From positions 8,503,709-8,567,708 of the forward strand of contig OX442427.1 in assembly GCA_949361645.1 (NCBI GenBank): 64,000 nt of DNA, in the 5' to 3' direction. The notes beneath the pieces are model-generated. The model did no database searches and was not told the origin of the DNA. It worked only from the letters and a program-made list of their open reading frames with translations. The position numbers were made by a program, and so were the translations under genes. This DNA comes from Spongilla lacustris. Its lineage: Eukaryota > Porifera > Demospongiae > Spongillida > Spongillidae. Below, in pieces: positions 12,818-25,935 of this stretch (positions within the stretch are counted from its first letter, which is position 1; each line of letters starts with the position of its first letter).

Positions 12818-13654
12818 CTATACATTACCACTGCGACCAGATGCTGTTAAATCAGAAGAGTTGGAGTCACGTACTTTACTTTCTCTAACCATCCACTGAG
12901 AAACGGGGCCACGCCTATCTATATAATAGCTCTGACCAGATTCAGTTCTTTTTGTCTGCATGATTTCATAAAGAGTACGAATATGACTACGTTCAGCAGA
13001 AGTATGGCTGGGTCGAATAAAAACATTTTTGAATTTCACCGACTCTTTAAGTATCTTTGCTTTCCGTAGAATCGCAGTTCTCTGATTTGCATTACCCACA
13101 CGAACTTTGACTAAACGTGGTTTTGCACTAAGTCCTTCGCTTGACTCCTTCCCAAGTCGGAAGGCATCAATTAGAACAACACTATCTTTGCAAATGGAAT
13201 CAAAAACTTCTTTAACCGCTGCCTTATCAGTAACGACGCTACCAGTTTCCTTCACTCCAGAAACAATAACACAAAACTTTTCATCATGGGCTGAAATAGC
13301 TTCCTTTACAGCTTTGCTGACATCCACAGGAGCAACAGTACATGCATTACCCCCTACGGAACTATGTAGAGTCGAAGGCCCAACAGCGCTAGTTTCCGTT
13401 TTTGCTACAAACTCAGCAAACTTCTGCTCAAGTTTTGAAACCCTAAGCGGCAAGTCTTTTAGGGAAGTTTCGCAATTCGGACACGGAGTACAAACTTTTT
13501 TTACCACACATAACACGTCATGACTCACGTTTACAAACGTACTCGAGCATTCCGAATGAAAAAACAACCCGCAGTATGTGCAACACAATCCATTTGGCTT
13601 CGTCATATCCACCGTCCTCTTTTCACAGACAGAGCACTGTTTACCCGGCGCCAT
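12818..13654 (-). CDS. LINE ORF1 protein: PHD-like zinc finger plus RRM-like region
   Basis: This is an intact 278-aa frame starting MAPGKQCSVCEKR. Residues 8-62 hold a Cys/His set (CSVC, CCTYC, FFHSEC, CTPCPNC) of the C4HC3 PHD-like type found in ORF1 of CR1-type elements. Residues about 70-85 are a short predicted coiled coil (RVSKLEQKFAEFVAK). From about 125 to 240 the pattern FCVIVSGVKETG, AFRLGK, PRLVKVRVGN, RTAILRKAK and VFIRPSHT fits the RRM-like domain common in LINE ORF1 proteins. The protein is expected to bind the element's RNA as a chaperone. ORF1 stops 24 bp before the ORF2 start. No inactivating change is visible. Confidence 0.8.
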   Translation of the reverse strand: MAPGKQCSVCEKRTVDMTKPNGLCCTYCGLFFHSECSSTFVNVSHDVLCVVKKVCTPCPNCETSLKDLPLRVSKLEQKFAEFVAKTETSAVGPSTLHSSVGGNACTVAPVDVSKAVKEAISAHDEKFCVIVSGVKETGSVVTDKAAVKEVFDSICKDSVVLIDAFRLGKESSEGLSAKPRLVKVRVGNANQRTAILRKAKILKESVKFKNVFIRPSHTSAERSHIRTLYEIMQTKRTESGQSYYIDRRGPVSQWMVRESKVRDSNSSDLTASGRSGNV

Positions 13655-13671
13655 TTTCGAATAATCCTCGA

Positions 13672-14415
13672 AATGAGCTTTTAGGGATTTATGCTGGGCT
13701 CAATCTCTGTGCATCAGGAGGCAAGTGCAGGAATCTATCGAGAGTTACGTTAGTAACTCTCATATAGGATTTGATCTCGATTGTGAATATCATTAAAAAC
13801 GGGACCCGCTTCTAACGGGATTCCTATCGATCGGATGGCTTAGCTAGTTGTTGGTATCGAACAAGGAATCAAAAGAGAGCCGTTTTGTGTTTGTTTGATG
13901 TCGCATAACCGTGTTGTTCAAGAGAACAAAAGGGATTCTGTTTTTCCTCGTCCCCAGACGGAACGGCGGCCATTTTCTCCTTCCTTTATTTGTAAAGAAC
14001 TCGAGATAAGAACTGTTTTAAAGGACGCGAATGATGCCAGTACGTTCAGAATTTCAAGCGGCAGTGCCCTTTTGAGTCAGATACTCGTGGATCCTATTGG
14101 ACCTTAAACTGATAACATAAATACATATGTTGATAACTTTACTGGGGATAAAACTCGACACTGGAGCTGTTTCAAACAACGTCAGTGGTATCAATAGGTT
14201 CAGAATTTCAAGTTATATCCGTACAAGTGAGTATGTTCATAGGGATTGCTTGTTACAGTAGCTCAGGCTAGAAATGGTGTGTTTCAAGCCATACGGCCAT
14301 GATAGATGCTGTAAGCCACACCTACATGAGCTTAAATAGAACTACACGTGAGGCTTGGTGTTCCTGTTCGTAGTTTATATTGTTTGCTTTTGTTAGTGAA
14401 GTTGATTTTGTCAAA
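13672..14415. other. End of block A and unassigned DNA
   Basis: The first 70 bp match block B at 43,563-43,640 (GGCTCAATCTCTGTGC). The rest, to 14,415, is unassigned. It has a 70-codon open frame at 13,895-14,107 with no recognisable motif. The stretch just before 14,415 (GAGCTTAAATAGAAC at about 14,329) could be a weak promoter for the broken gene that follows. Confidence 0.4.
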
Positions 14416-14832
14416 ATGCCTTCACGTCAGCGTAAGGCTAGAGCTAAACGTCGAGTGGAATACCTCCAAAAGCGAGAGGAAATATTGAAGGAATGGTCGT
14501 CAGATGAGAGCAAAGAAAAATCACGAGAATGATATCATCGGAACCCCGAGCCAAAACTAACCGCTGAGGAAGAACGATATCACCAGAACTCCGATCGAAA
14601 GCAAGCCGCTGAGTGAGAAAAATATCACAAGAACCCCGAGCCAATACTATCTTTAAAGCGGCAACGGTACAATGAAAATAAAGCGGCCATGAACAGTGCA
14701 GAACATCGGGACGGTTCCATCGCTTCTCCTGCGAAAAGAATGCGATTGCAAGAACGACCGACAGATCAACATGCTGCACGAAGCAAATGCCACCACGCAA
14801 GGATAATGGACTTAGAAAGATATCTACCATAG
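14416..14832 (+). pseudogene. Broken Arg/Lys-rich 'RYHxNPE' repeat protein
   Basis: A 139-codon frame from ATG 14416 to TAG 14832 is interrupted by two in-frame TGA stops, at codons 39 and 65. It starts MPSRQRKARAKRRVEYLQKR. It then shows imperfect repeats of about 26 residues: YHRNPEPKLTAEEE, RYHQNSDRKQAAE and KYHKNPEPILSLKRQRYNEN. One TGA lies where the neighbouring repeat has CGA (Arg), so it is probably a C-to-T change. Proteins with tandem R-x-R-Y-x-x-NPE repeats are common N-terminal parts of transposon-derived genes in sponges and cnidarians (recollection of the pattern). No downstream catalytic domain is visible in this window. Confidence 0.5.
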
Positions 14833-15099
14833 TACCAATATAAACCCCAAAGGTACATACGTTCGTATTCGACTGAGTGATACAATACGTATTTTGAACA
14901 TGTACATGCATGCGTGTATTATATTATAAACCTTTGTGTTGCTAAGTCACCATGGACATAGTGCCCATATTACCAGGGCAACCTCATCCCTCCATCCTGC
15001 ACATTCTCTCAGAAGGTTCTATATTCAGCTACTGTGTGTAGGAAGGTGTCATCCTACTGACAGCTCAGACATGTGTGGTTCTATCATTGTAGTCATACA

Positions 15100-16083
15100 A
15101 TATAATATTTAGTATATAGATGTTACAGCAAGGTTGATGGGGGATCAAGGCAGATATGGAGGCAGCAAGCCACGTAGTTCTGCAAAAGTCTAATGGCATT
15201 CTCCATTTGAAGACCTGTTGAGGTATGCATAGGTGTCAATGGCCTGCCTGAGCATGCCATGAAGTTTAGCCCTTCCCACTATTGGGTTCTGCCGGCATAA
15301 TTTTATTCAATGTTTCTTTGAAGTGCACTGCGGTGACTGAATATGGCTTCTGTTTACCAAGCATGCTATCTGCTTACATGTATGTCTTTTTCAACACCTC
15401 CAAGACTTGATTCTTCCATTCTGTTTTAACATTTTAGAACGCTTCCTAGCTGTGCAGGTCACATGTGTAACTTTGGAAAGGAAAACAAAGGTATGGATAT
15501 AAAAATCATGACACGCTATTTGACTGGTGTACTCCACATATAGAAGAGTACATCTACATGTATGGAAAAGACTGATATGGTCCTCCAGTGGTGCTACAAA
15601 AGTGAACGATAAGTGTGTGGTGCTTATCCTGAAATTGGAAAGAGGATTAGTTTGGCAATGCGATGGCAGTTTAATGAAGGTAGAGTGAGTGGATTTGGTG
15701 ATGGTGCATATAGCACTTGTCCTGACCAGGTGGATGTCAGATGTCGAAATGCACCAATTTTGTCTTGGTAATATGGTAGAGTTGGTGATGGTTTAAATGT
15801 GGTGTTTAAATTTGTGCTGTGGTCACATAAGTCATCCTAATGACAGCCCAGACACATTTGATTATAAATGAGGTGGGAGACAAAATTGTGTGTTATCATT
15901 GTGGTCATACAATATAATATAATATTTACTATAGGTGTTACAGCAAGGCAGATATGGAGGCAGCAAGTCACATAGTTCTGCAGACGTTTAAGGGCATTCT
16001 CCATTTGAAGACCTGTTGAGGTATGCATAGATGTCAATGGCCTGCCTGAGTATGCCATGAAGTTTAGCCCTTCCCACTATGTG
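15100..16083. repeat. Direct repeat pair of ~180 bp, ~800 bp apart
   Basis: The stretches 15,100-15,284 and 15,905-16,082 share CAGATATGGAGGCAGCAAG, GGCATTCTCCATTTGAAGAC and CTGCCTGAG(C/T)ATGCCATGAAG. The intervening DNA is unassigned. No gene is supported between 14,833 and 16,890; a 73-codon minus-strand frame at 15,837-16,058 lies inside the repeat and is not convincing. Confidence 0.75.
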
Positions 16084-16979
16084 TTGTGCTGTTAGCTGAT
16101 ATGGCTTTAATAGTGTAAAGATGTTGGTGCAATATCAAGGTAAATGAATGCTGCATCGAGTTGAGTGTATTAGTCATGTTTCTTTATCTACTCTGTAGAG
16201 ATGTGCGTCAGCGTCTTCTGTCAGTTGCAAAAATGGTGGTGTGACATTTGGTTCTGAGCCTCTACCAACACCAGAAAAAAATAGCAACTGTATGGAACAC
16301 CACCAAGATACAGCAGTGGGTCCTACAGCTACCAGTCTGCCTCAATGCAATCAGCTACCATGGGAGAGTCACTCGTAAGGGAGCTACCAGCGCCCATATT
16401 ACCTTATTTCTCCATACACCAGTAATTGGTACGCAATGAAGCTACAAGCAGTGAACAGTGTGACATTGGCGCGCGAAAACATTCTTTGTACACATTCCAC
16501 AGATTGTACATGTATAGGGGGATTAGAAACGGAAAACGGAGGCAATATGTCATAACTAATAAATGCATGCCACTCCGTTACGTTCTGGCTTCCAGCTAGG
16601 CTATTGTCGTTTTAATGGGCTGCATGTGCTTCATCATATCGCAGATTTGCATTCGCCATTGTACGTTTACAAAATCACATGCGCCGGCTTAGTTTCTTTG
16701 CGATGTTAAAATTTACCATCATCTCTAAAAGCATGCAGCAAGGTGCATACAACTTTGATGGCTACTAATACTAGCGCACCAATCAAAATAACTGCGAAAA
16801 GAATCGCTCTATTACGTCCGCGGGTTAGCATTATGGAATACATTTAGATTTACGTATATAAATACCAGCCTATAACATATCTCGCAGTTTACAGAATATA
16901 GTACTAACCAAGGAATAAGCAATAAGAATAAGCTGCTTAGCAACTTCATTGAGTGCACGTTGAACTCTCCGTAGAAATG
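16084..16979. other. Unassigned DNA leading into the 190-bp satellite
   Basis: No motif-bearing frame was found. The last ~110 bp (from ATAGTACTAACCAAGGAATA at about 16,900) is the segment that reappears inside the satellite near 19,400 and 21,160, so it is the left border of the array and the source of its spacer. Confidence 0.5.
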
Positions 16980-19900
16980 TATAGCTCACGTGCGCCGATT
17001 ATACATCAATTATATTCATAATGTATTCATCTTTCCTCAATACGCATTGCCCCTACTCTGTATTGCATCTGTATTGCATCATGAACGGTAGATACTGACA
17101 AGTCACTTATAGTTGGTTTTGTCCTGGATCTAAAACGTCTCCACTCTGAATTGCTAGCATATACCTTAATGAGACTATTTCGTGACTGACTTGCTAATTA
17201 GGAAGATGGTAAAAGATTTTTCTAATGTATTCACTTTTCCTCAATACGCATTGCCCCTACTCTGTAATGCATCATGAACGGTAGATACAAGTCATGTCTA
17301 GTTGGTTTTGTCCTCGATCTAAAATGTCTCCACTTTGAATTGGTACCATATACCTTAAAGAGACTATATCTCGTGACTGACTTGCTAATTAGGAAGACGG
17401 TAAAAGATTTGCCTAATGTACTCACCTTTCCTCAGTACATATTGCCACTACTCTGTAATGCATCATGAACGGTACATACAAGTCACTTCTAGTTGGTTTT
17501 GTCCTGGATGTAAAATGTCTCCAATTTGAATTGGTACCATACACCTTAATGAGGCTCTCTCGCCACTGACTTGTTAATTAGGAACACAGTAAAAGATTTT
17601 CCTAATGTACTCACCTTTCCTCAATACATATTGCCACTACTCTGTAATGCATCATGAACGGTAGATACAAGTCACTTCCAGTTGGTTTTGTCCTGGATCT
17701 AAAACGCCTCCACTCTGAATTGCTAGCATATACCTTAATGCGACTATCTCGTGACTGACTTGCTAATTAGGAAGACGGTAAAAGATTTTCCTAATGTATT
17801 AACCTTTTCTCAGTCAATACACATTACCCTACTCTGTAATGCATCATGAACGGTACCATATACCTTAAAGAGACTATATCTCGTGACTGACTTGCTAATT
17901 AGGAAGACGGTAAACGATTTGCCTATAGTATTCACCTATCATCTATACGCATTGCCACTACTCTGTAATGCATCATGAAAGGTAGATACAAGTCACTTCT
18001 AGTTGGTTTTCTCCTGGTTCTATAATGTCCACTTTGAATTGGTACCATATACCTTAATGAGGCTATGGCGCCACTGACTTGTTAATTAGGAAGACGGTAA
18101 AAGATTTGCCTAATGTACTCATCATTCGTCAATACGCATTGCCACTACTCTGTAATGCATCACGAAGGGTAGATACAAGTCACTTCTAGTTGTTTTTGAC
18201 CTGGATCTAAAACGTCTCCACTCTGAATTGCTAGCATATACCTTAATGAGACTATCTCGTGACCGACTTGCTAATTAGGAAGATGGTAAACGATTTTCCT
18301 AATGTATTCACCTTTCATCAATACGCATTGCCCCTACTCTGTAATGCATCATGAACGGTAGATACAAGTTACTTCTAAGTTGGTTTTGTCCTGGATGTAA
18401 AACGTCTCCACTTTGAATTGCTAGCATATACCTTAATGCGACCATCTCGTGAGTGACTTGCTAATTAGGAAGTCCGTAAAAGATTTTCCTAATGCATTCC
18501 CCTTTCCTCAATACACATTGCCCTACTCTGTAATGCATCATGAACGGTAGATACAAGTCACTTCTAGTTGGTTTTGACCTGGATCTAAAACGTCTCAACT
18601 CTGAATTGCTAGCATATACCTTAATGAGACTAGCTCGTGACTGACTTGCTAATTAGGAAGTCCGTAAAAGATTTTCCTAATGCATTCACCTTTTCCTCAA
18701 TACACATTGCCACTACTCTGTAATGCATCATGAACAGTAGATACAAGTCACTTCTAGTTTGTTTTGTCCTGGATGTAAAATGTCTCCAATTTGAAATGGT
18801 ACCATATACCTTAATGAGAATACGGTAAAAGATTTGCCTAATGTACTCACCTTTCCTCAATACGCATTGCCACAACTCTGTAATGCATCATGAAAGGTAG
18901 ATACAAGTCACTTCTAGTTGGTTTTGTCCTGGATCTAAAACGTTTCCGCTTTGAATTGCTAGCATATACCTTAATGAGACCATCTCGTGATTGACTTGTT
19001 AATTAGGAAGTCCGTAAAAGATTTTCATAATGCTTTCACCTTTCCTCAATACACATTGCCACTACTCTGTAATGCATCATGAACAGTAGATATACAATTC
19101 AAGTCACTTATAGTTGGTTTGGTCCTGGATGTAAAATGTATCCATTTTGAATTGGTACCATATACCTTAATGAGACTATATCTCGTGACAGACTTGCTAA
19201 CTAGGAAGACGATAAAAGATTTGCCTAATGTAGTCATCTTTTCTCAATACATATTGCCACTATACTCTGTAATGCATCATGAACGGTAGATACAAGTCAC
19301 TTCTAGTTGGTTTTGACCTGGATCTAAAACGTCTCCACTCTGAATTGCTAGCATATACCTTAATGAGACTATCTCGTGACTGACTTGCTAATGAAAGATA
19401 TAGTACTAACCAAGGAATAAGCAATAGGAATAAGCTGCTTAGCAATTTCACGGAGTGCACGCTGAACTCTCCGTAGAAATGTATAGCTCACGTGCGCCGA
19501 TTATACATCAATTATATTCATCTTTCCTCAATACGCATTGCCCTTTATTGCATCTGTATTGCATCATGAACGGTAGATACAAGTCACTTCTAGTTGGTTT
19601 TGTCTTGGATCTAAAACGTCTCCACTCTGAATAGCTAGCATATATTTTAAAGAGACTATATCTCGTGACTGACTTGCTAATTAGGAAGACGGTAAAAGAT
19701 TTGCCTAATGTACACACCTTTCCTCAGTACATATTGCCACTACTCTGTAATGCATCATGAACGGTACATACAAGTCACTTCTAGTTGGTTTTGTCCTGGA
19801 TGTAAAATGTCTCCAAATTGAATTGGTACCATACACCTTAATGAGACTATATCTCGCCACTGACTTGTTAATTAGGAAGACGGTAAAAAGATATGCCTAA

Positions 19901-22900
19901 TGTACTCATCTTTCTACAATACGCATTGCCACTACTCTGTAATGCATCATGAACGGTAGATACAAGTCACTTCTAGTTGGCTTTGTCCTGGATGTAAAAT
20001 GTCTCGAATTTGAATTGGTACTATATACCTTAATGAGGCTATCGCACGACTGACTAGCTAATTAGGAAGACGGTAAATGATTTTCCTAATGTACTCACCT
20101 TTCCTCAATACATATTGCCACTACACTGTAATGCATCATGAACGGTAGATACAAGTCACTTCCAGTTGGTTTTGTCCTGGATCTAAAACGCCTCCACTCT
20201 GAATTGCTAGCATATACCATAATGAGATTATCTCGTGACTGACTTGCTAATTAGGAAGACGGTAAAAGATTTTCCTAACGCATTCACATTTCCTCAGTCA
20301 ATACGCATTACCCTACTCTGTAATGCATCATGAACGGTACCATATACCTTAAAGAGACTATATCTCGTGACTGACTTGCTAATTAGGAAGACGGTAAACG
20401 ATTTGCCTAGAGTATTCACCTTTCATCTACACGCATTGCCACTACTCTGTAATGCATCATGAAAGGTAGATACAAGTCACTTCTAGTTTGTTTTGTCCTG
20501 GATGTAAAATGTCTCCAATTTGAATTGGTACCATATGCATTAATGAGACTATATCTCGTGACTGACTTGCTAATTAGGAAGACGGTAAACGATTTGCCTA
20601 ATGTACTCACCTTTCCTCAATACGCTTTGCCACTACTCTGTAATGCATCATGAAAGGTAGATACAAGTCACTTCTAGTTGGTTTTGTCCTGGATCTAAAT
20701 CGTCTCCGCTTTGAATTGCTAGCATATACCTTAATGAGACCATCTCGTGACTGACTTGCTAATTAGGAAGTCCGTAGAAGATTTTCATAATGCTTTCACC
20801 TTTCCTCAGTACACATTGCCACTACTCTGTAATTCATCATGAACAGTAGATATACAATTCAAGTCACTTCTAGTTGGTTTTGTCCTGGATGTAAAATGTA
20901 TCCATTTTGAATTGGTACCATATACCTTAATGAGACTATATCTCGTGACAGACTTGCTAACTAGGAAGACGATAAAAGATTTGCCTAATGTAGTCACCTT
21001 TCCTCAATGCAAATTGCCACTATACTCTGTAATGCATCATGAACGGTAGATATAAGTCACTTCTAGTTGGTTTTGACCTGGATCTAAAACGTCTCCACTC
21101 TGAATTGCTTGCATTAACCTTAATGAGACTATCTCGTGACTGACTTGCTAATGAAAGATATAGTACTAACCAAGGAATAAGCAATAAGAATAAGCTGCAT
21201 AGCAACTTCACGGAGTGCACGCTGAACTCTCCGTAGAAATGTATAGCTCACGTTCGCCGATTATACATCAATTATATTCGTAATGTATTCATCTTTCCTC
21301 AATACGCATTGCCCTTTATTGCATCTGTATTGCATCATGAACGGTAGATACAAGTCACTTCTAGTTGGTTTTGTCCTGGATCTAAAACGTCTCCACTCTG
21401 AATTGCTAGCATATACCTTAAAGAGACTATATCTCGTGACTGACTTGCTAATTAGGAAGACGGTAAAAGATTTGCGTAATGTACTCACCTTTCCTCATTA
21501 CATAATGCCACTACTCTGTAATGCATCATGAACGGTACATACAAGTCACTTCTAGTTGGTTTTGTCCTGGATGTAAAATGTCTCCAATTTGAATTGGTAC
21601 CATATACCTTAATGAGATTATATCTCGCCACTGACTTGTTAATTAGGAAGACGGTAAAAGATTAGCCTAATGTACTCATCTTTCTACAATGCGCATTGCC
21701 ACTACTCTGTAATGCATCATGAACGGTAGATACAAGTCACTTCTAGTTGGTTTTGTCCTGGATGTAAAATGTCTCGAATTTGAATAGGTACCATATACCT
21801 TAATGAGAATCTCTCGTGACTGACTTGCTAATTAGGAAGACGGTAAAAGATTTTCCTAATGTATTCACCTTTCCTCAGTCAATACGCATTACCCTACTCT
21901 TTAATGCATCATGAACGGTACCATATACCATAAAGAACTATATCTCGTGACTGACTTGCTAATTAGGAAGACGGTAAACGATTTGCCTATAGTATTCACC
22001 TTTCATCTATACGCATTGCCACTACTCTGTAATGCATCATGAACAGTAGATACAAGTCACTTCTAGTTGGTTTTGTCCTGGATGTAAAATGTCTCCAATT
22101 TGAATTGGTACCATATACCTTAATGAGGGTATCTCACCACTGACTTGTTAATTAGGAAGACGGTAAAAGATTAGCCTAATGTACTCATCTTTCTACAATG
22201 CACATTGCCACTACTCTGTAATGCATCATGAACGGTAGATACAAGTCACTTCTAGTTGGTTTTGTCCTGGATGTAAAATGTCTCGAATTTGAATTGGTAC
22301 CATATACCTTAATGAGACCATCTCGTGACTGACTTGCTAATTAGGAAGACGGTAAAAGATTTTCCTAATGTATTCATCTTTCCTCAGTCAATACGCATTA
22401 CCCTACTCTGTAATGCATCATGAACGGTACCATATACCTTAAAGAACTATATCTCGTGACTGACTTACTAATTAGGAAGAGGGTAAACGATTTGCCTAGA
22501 GTATTCACCTTTCATCTATACGCATTGCCACTACTCTGTAATGCATCATGAACAGTAGTTACAAGTCACTTCTAGTTGGTTTTGTGCTGGATGGAAAATG
22601 TCTCCAACTTGAATTGGTACCATATACTTTAATGAGACTATATCTCGTGACTGACTTGCTAATTAGGAAGACGGTAAAAGACGTTTCTAATGCATTCACC
22701 TTTCCTCAATACGCATTGCCCCTACTCTGTAATGCATCATGAACGGTAGATACAAGTTACTTCTAGTTGCCTGGATCTAAAACATCTCCACTTTGAATTG
22801 GTAGCATATACCTTCTTGTGACTGACTTGCTAACTAGGAAGATGGTAAAAGATTTACCTAGAGTATTCACCTTTCATCAATACGCATTGCCACTACTCTG

Positions 22901-25741
22901 TAATGCATCATGAAAGGTAGATACAAGTCACTTCTAGTTGGTTTTGTCCTGGATCTAAAACGTCTCTACTTTGAATTGCTAGCATATACCTTAATGAGAC
23001 CATCTCGTGACTGACTTGCTAATTAGATGTCCGTAAGAGATTTTCCTAATGCATTCACCTTTCCTCAATACATATTGCCACTACTCTGTAATGCATCATG
23101 AACAGTAGATACAAGTCACTTCTAGTTGGTTTTGTGCTGGATGTAAAATGTCTCTTACTTGAATTGGTACCATATACCTTAATGAGTCTATATCTCGTGA
23201 CTGACTTGCTAATTAGGAAGACGGTAAAAGACTTTTCTACTACATTCACCTTTCCTCAGTACGCATTGTCCCTACTCTGTAATGCATCATGAATGGTAGA
23301 TACAAGTTACATCTAGTTGGTTTTGTCGTCGATCTAAAACGTCTCCACTTTGAATTGGTACCATATACCTTAATGAGACTATATCTCGTGACTGACTTGC
23401 TAACTAGGAAGACGGTAAAAGATTTACCTAGAGTATTTACCTTTCATCAATACGCATTGCCACTACTCTGTAATGCATCATGAAAGGTAGATACACGTTA
23501 CTTCTAGTTGATTTTCTCCTGCATCTAAAATGTCTTCACTTTGAATTGATACCATACACCTTAATGAGGCGATCGCGCTACTGACTTGTTGATTAGGAAG
23601 ACGGTAAAAGATTAGCTTAATATACTCATCTTTCTTCAATACGCATTGCCACTACTCTGCAATGCATCATGAACGGTACATACAAGTCACTTCTAGTTGG
23701 TTTTGTCCTGGATCTAAAATGTCTCCACTTTGAATTGGTACCATATACCTTAAAGAGACTATGTCTCGTGACTGTCTTGCTAATTAGGAAGACGGTAAAA
23801 GATTTCCTATTGTACTCACCTTTCCTCAGTACATATTGCCACTACTCTGTAATGCATCATAAAAGGTAGATACAAGTCACTTTTAGTTGGTTTTGTCCTG
23901 GATCTAGAATGTCTCCACTTGGAATTGCTAGCATATACCTTAATGAGACCATCTCGAGACTGACTTGCTAATGAGGAAGATTTTCCTAATGCTGTCACCT
24001 TTCCTCAATACACATTGCCACTACTCTGTAATGCATCATTAACAGTAGATACAAGTCACTTCTAGTTGGTTTAGTCCTGGATGTACAATGCCTCCAATTT
24101 GAATTGGTACCATATACCTTAATGAGACTATATCTCGTGACTGACTTGCTAACTAGGAAGACGGTAAAAGATTTGCCTAATGTAATCACCTTTCCCCAAT
24201 ACACATTGCCACTACTCTGTAATGCATCATGAACAGTAGATACAAGTCACTTCTAGTTGGTTTTGTCCTGGATGTAAAATGTCTCCAATTTGAATTGGTA
24301 CCATATAGCTTAATGAGACTATATCTCGTGACTGACTTGCTAATTAGCAAGACGGTAAAAGATTTGCCCAATAAAGTCACCTTTTTTCAATACATATTGC
24401 CACTATTCTGTAATGCATCATGAACGGTAGATACAAGTCACTTCTAGTTTGTTTTGACCTGGGTCTAAAGCGTCTCCACTTTGAATTGGTACCATATACC
24501 TTAATGAGGCTATCGCGCCACTGACTTGCAAATTATAAAGATGGTAAATGATTTTCCTTACGTACTCACCTTTCCTCAATACATACTGCCACTAATCTGT
24601 AATGCATCATGAACGGTAGATACAAATCACTTCTAGTTGGTTTTGTCTGGATCTAAAACGTCTCCACTCTTAACTGCTAGCATACACCTTAATGAGACTA
24701 ACTCGTGATTGACTTACTGATTAGGAAGACGGTAAAAGATTTTCCTAATGCATTCACCTTTCCTCAATACGCATAGACCCTACTCTGTAATGCACCATGA
24801 ACGGTAGATACAAGTCACTTCTAGTTGGTTTTGTCCTGGGTCTAAAATGTCTCCACTTTGAATTGGTACCATATACCTTGAAGAGGCTTTCGCGCCACTG
24901 ACTTGTTAATTGGGAAGACGGTAAAAGAGTTGCCTTATGCATTCACCTTTCCTCAATACACATTGCTACTACTGTGTAATGCATCATGAACGGTAGATAC
25001 AAGTCACTTCTAGTTGGTTTTGTTCTTGATCTTAAACGACTCCAATTTGAATTGGTACCATATACCTTAAAGAGACTATATCTCGTGACTGACTTGCTAA
25101 TTAGGAATACGGTAAAAGATTTACCTAGAGTATTCACCTTTCCTCAACACGCAGTGCCACTACTCTGTTATCTATCATGAACGGTACGTGCAAGTCACTT
25201 CTATTTGGTTTTGTCCTGGATGTAAAATGTCTCCAATTTGAATTGGTACCATATACCTTAATGAGGCTATCGCAAGACTGACTTGCTAATTAGGAAGACG
25301 GTAAAAGATTTACCTAGAGTATTCACCTTTCCTCAATACGCAGTGCCACTACTCTGTAATGCATCATGAAAGTTAGATACAAGTCACTTCTAGTTGGTTT
25401 TGTCCTGCATCTAAAACGTCTCTACTTTGAATTGCTAGCATATACCTTAATGAGACCATCTCATGACTGACTTGTAAATTAGATGTCCGTGAAAGATTTT
25501 CCTAATGCATTCACCATTCCCCAATACACATTGCCACTACTCTGTAATGCATCATGAACGGTAGATACAGGTCACTTCTAGTTGGTTTTGACCTGGATCT
25601 GAAACGTCTCCACTTTGAATTGGTACCATATACCTTAATGACGCTATCGCGCCACTGACTTGTTAATTAGGAAGACGGTAGTAGAGTTGCCTAATGCATT
25701 CCCCTTTCCTCAATACACATTGCCACTACTATGTAATTCAT
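16980..25741. repeat. ~190-bp satellite array (about 46 monomers)
   Basis: Head-to-tail monomers contain AATGCATCATGAACGGTAGA, CAAGTCACTTCTAGTTGG, TTTTGTCCTGGATCTAAAA, TTGAATTGGTACCATATACC and GACTTGCTAATTAGGAAGAC. Sampled spacings of ATCATGAACGG are 191 (17,271 to 17,462) and 189 (17,462 to 17,651). Some monomers are shortened, as where ATGAACGGTACC joins directly to CATATACCTT. At least two subtypes alternate (ATTGCTAGCATATACC and ATTGGTACCATATACC). A higher-order repeat of about 1,760 bp is marked by a 110-bp spacer at about 19,397 and 21,157. Sixty-four-codon frames on both strands are by-products of the monomer. Confidence 0.93.
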
Positions 25742-25935
25742 CATGATGCATTACAGAGTAGGGTATTATATATTGAGGAAAGATGAATAAAATACGAAAA
25801 TCTTTTACCGTCTTCCTAATTAGCAATTCAGTCACGAGATCGTCCCATTAAGGTATATGCTTGTAGTTTAGAGTGGATACGTTTTAGATCCAGGACAAAA
25901 CCAGCTAGAAGTTACTTGCATCTACCGTTCATGAT
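25742..25935. repeat. Single inverted satellite monomer at the array end
   Basis: Just after 25,741 the monomer appears reversed: GCATTACAGAGTAGGG, then TCTTTTACCGTCTTCCTAAT, then TTTTAGATCCAGGACAAAAC, then CTACCGTTCATGAT. The junction is a near-palindrome around TTCATCATGATGCATTA. It is followed at once by GGGTTAAGGTTGGGGTTGGG, a degenerate telomere-like tract. Confidence 0.85.

Larger units (their letters stand above)
9916..13671 (-). mobile_element. CR1/L2-like non-LTR retrotransposon (nearly full length)
   Basis: The element lies on the minus strand, with ORF1 (13654-12818) then ORF2 (12793-10009, one frameshift). Its 3' end is a short UTR finishing in an (ATT)n tail, seen as (AAT)n at 9917-9941 on the plus strand. 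The insertion limits come from comparison with block B. There AAAAAGTTTAATATATGTGC runs on continuously at 43,551-43,570, whereas block A is split between GCAGTTTAATTTA (about 9,902-9,914) and AATGAGCTTTTAGG (13,672). The insertion therefore post-dates the A/B duplication. The 5' UTR is only about 17 bp, so slight 5' truncation is possible. A target-site duplication could not be fixed because of the A/T-rich flanks. Confidence 0.88.

Noticed and set aside
13107..13523. 138-codon plus-strand frame
   Set aside because: Antisense to LINE ORF1, which has clear zinc-finger and RRM-like motifs.
17231..25180. About twenty 60-80 codon frames on both strands of the 190-bp satellite
   Set aside because: Each is about one monomer long, and complementary frames are open on both strands, so they are compositional by-products.
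16980..25741. CRISPR array
   Set aside because: Repeats are ~190 bp without unique spacers of uniform length, and the DNA is eukaryotic.
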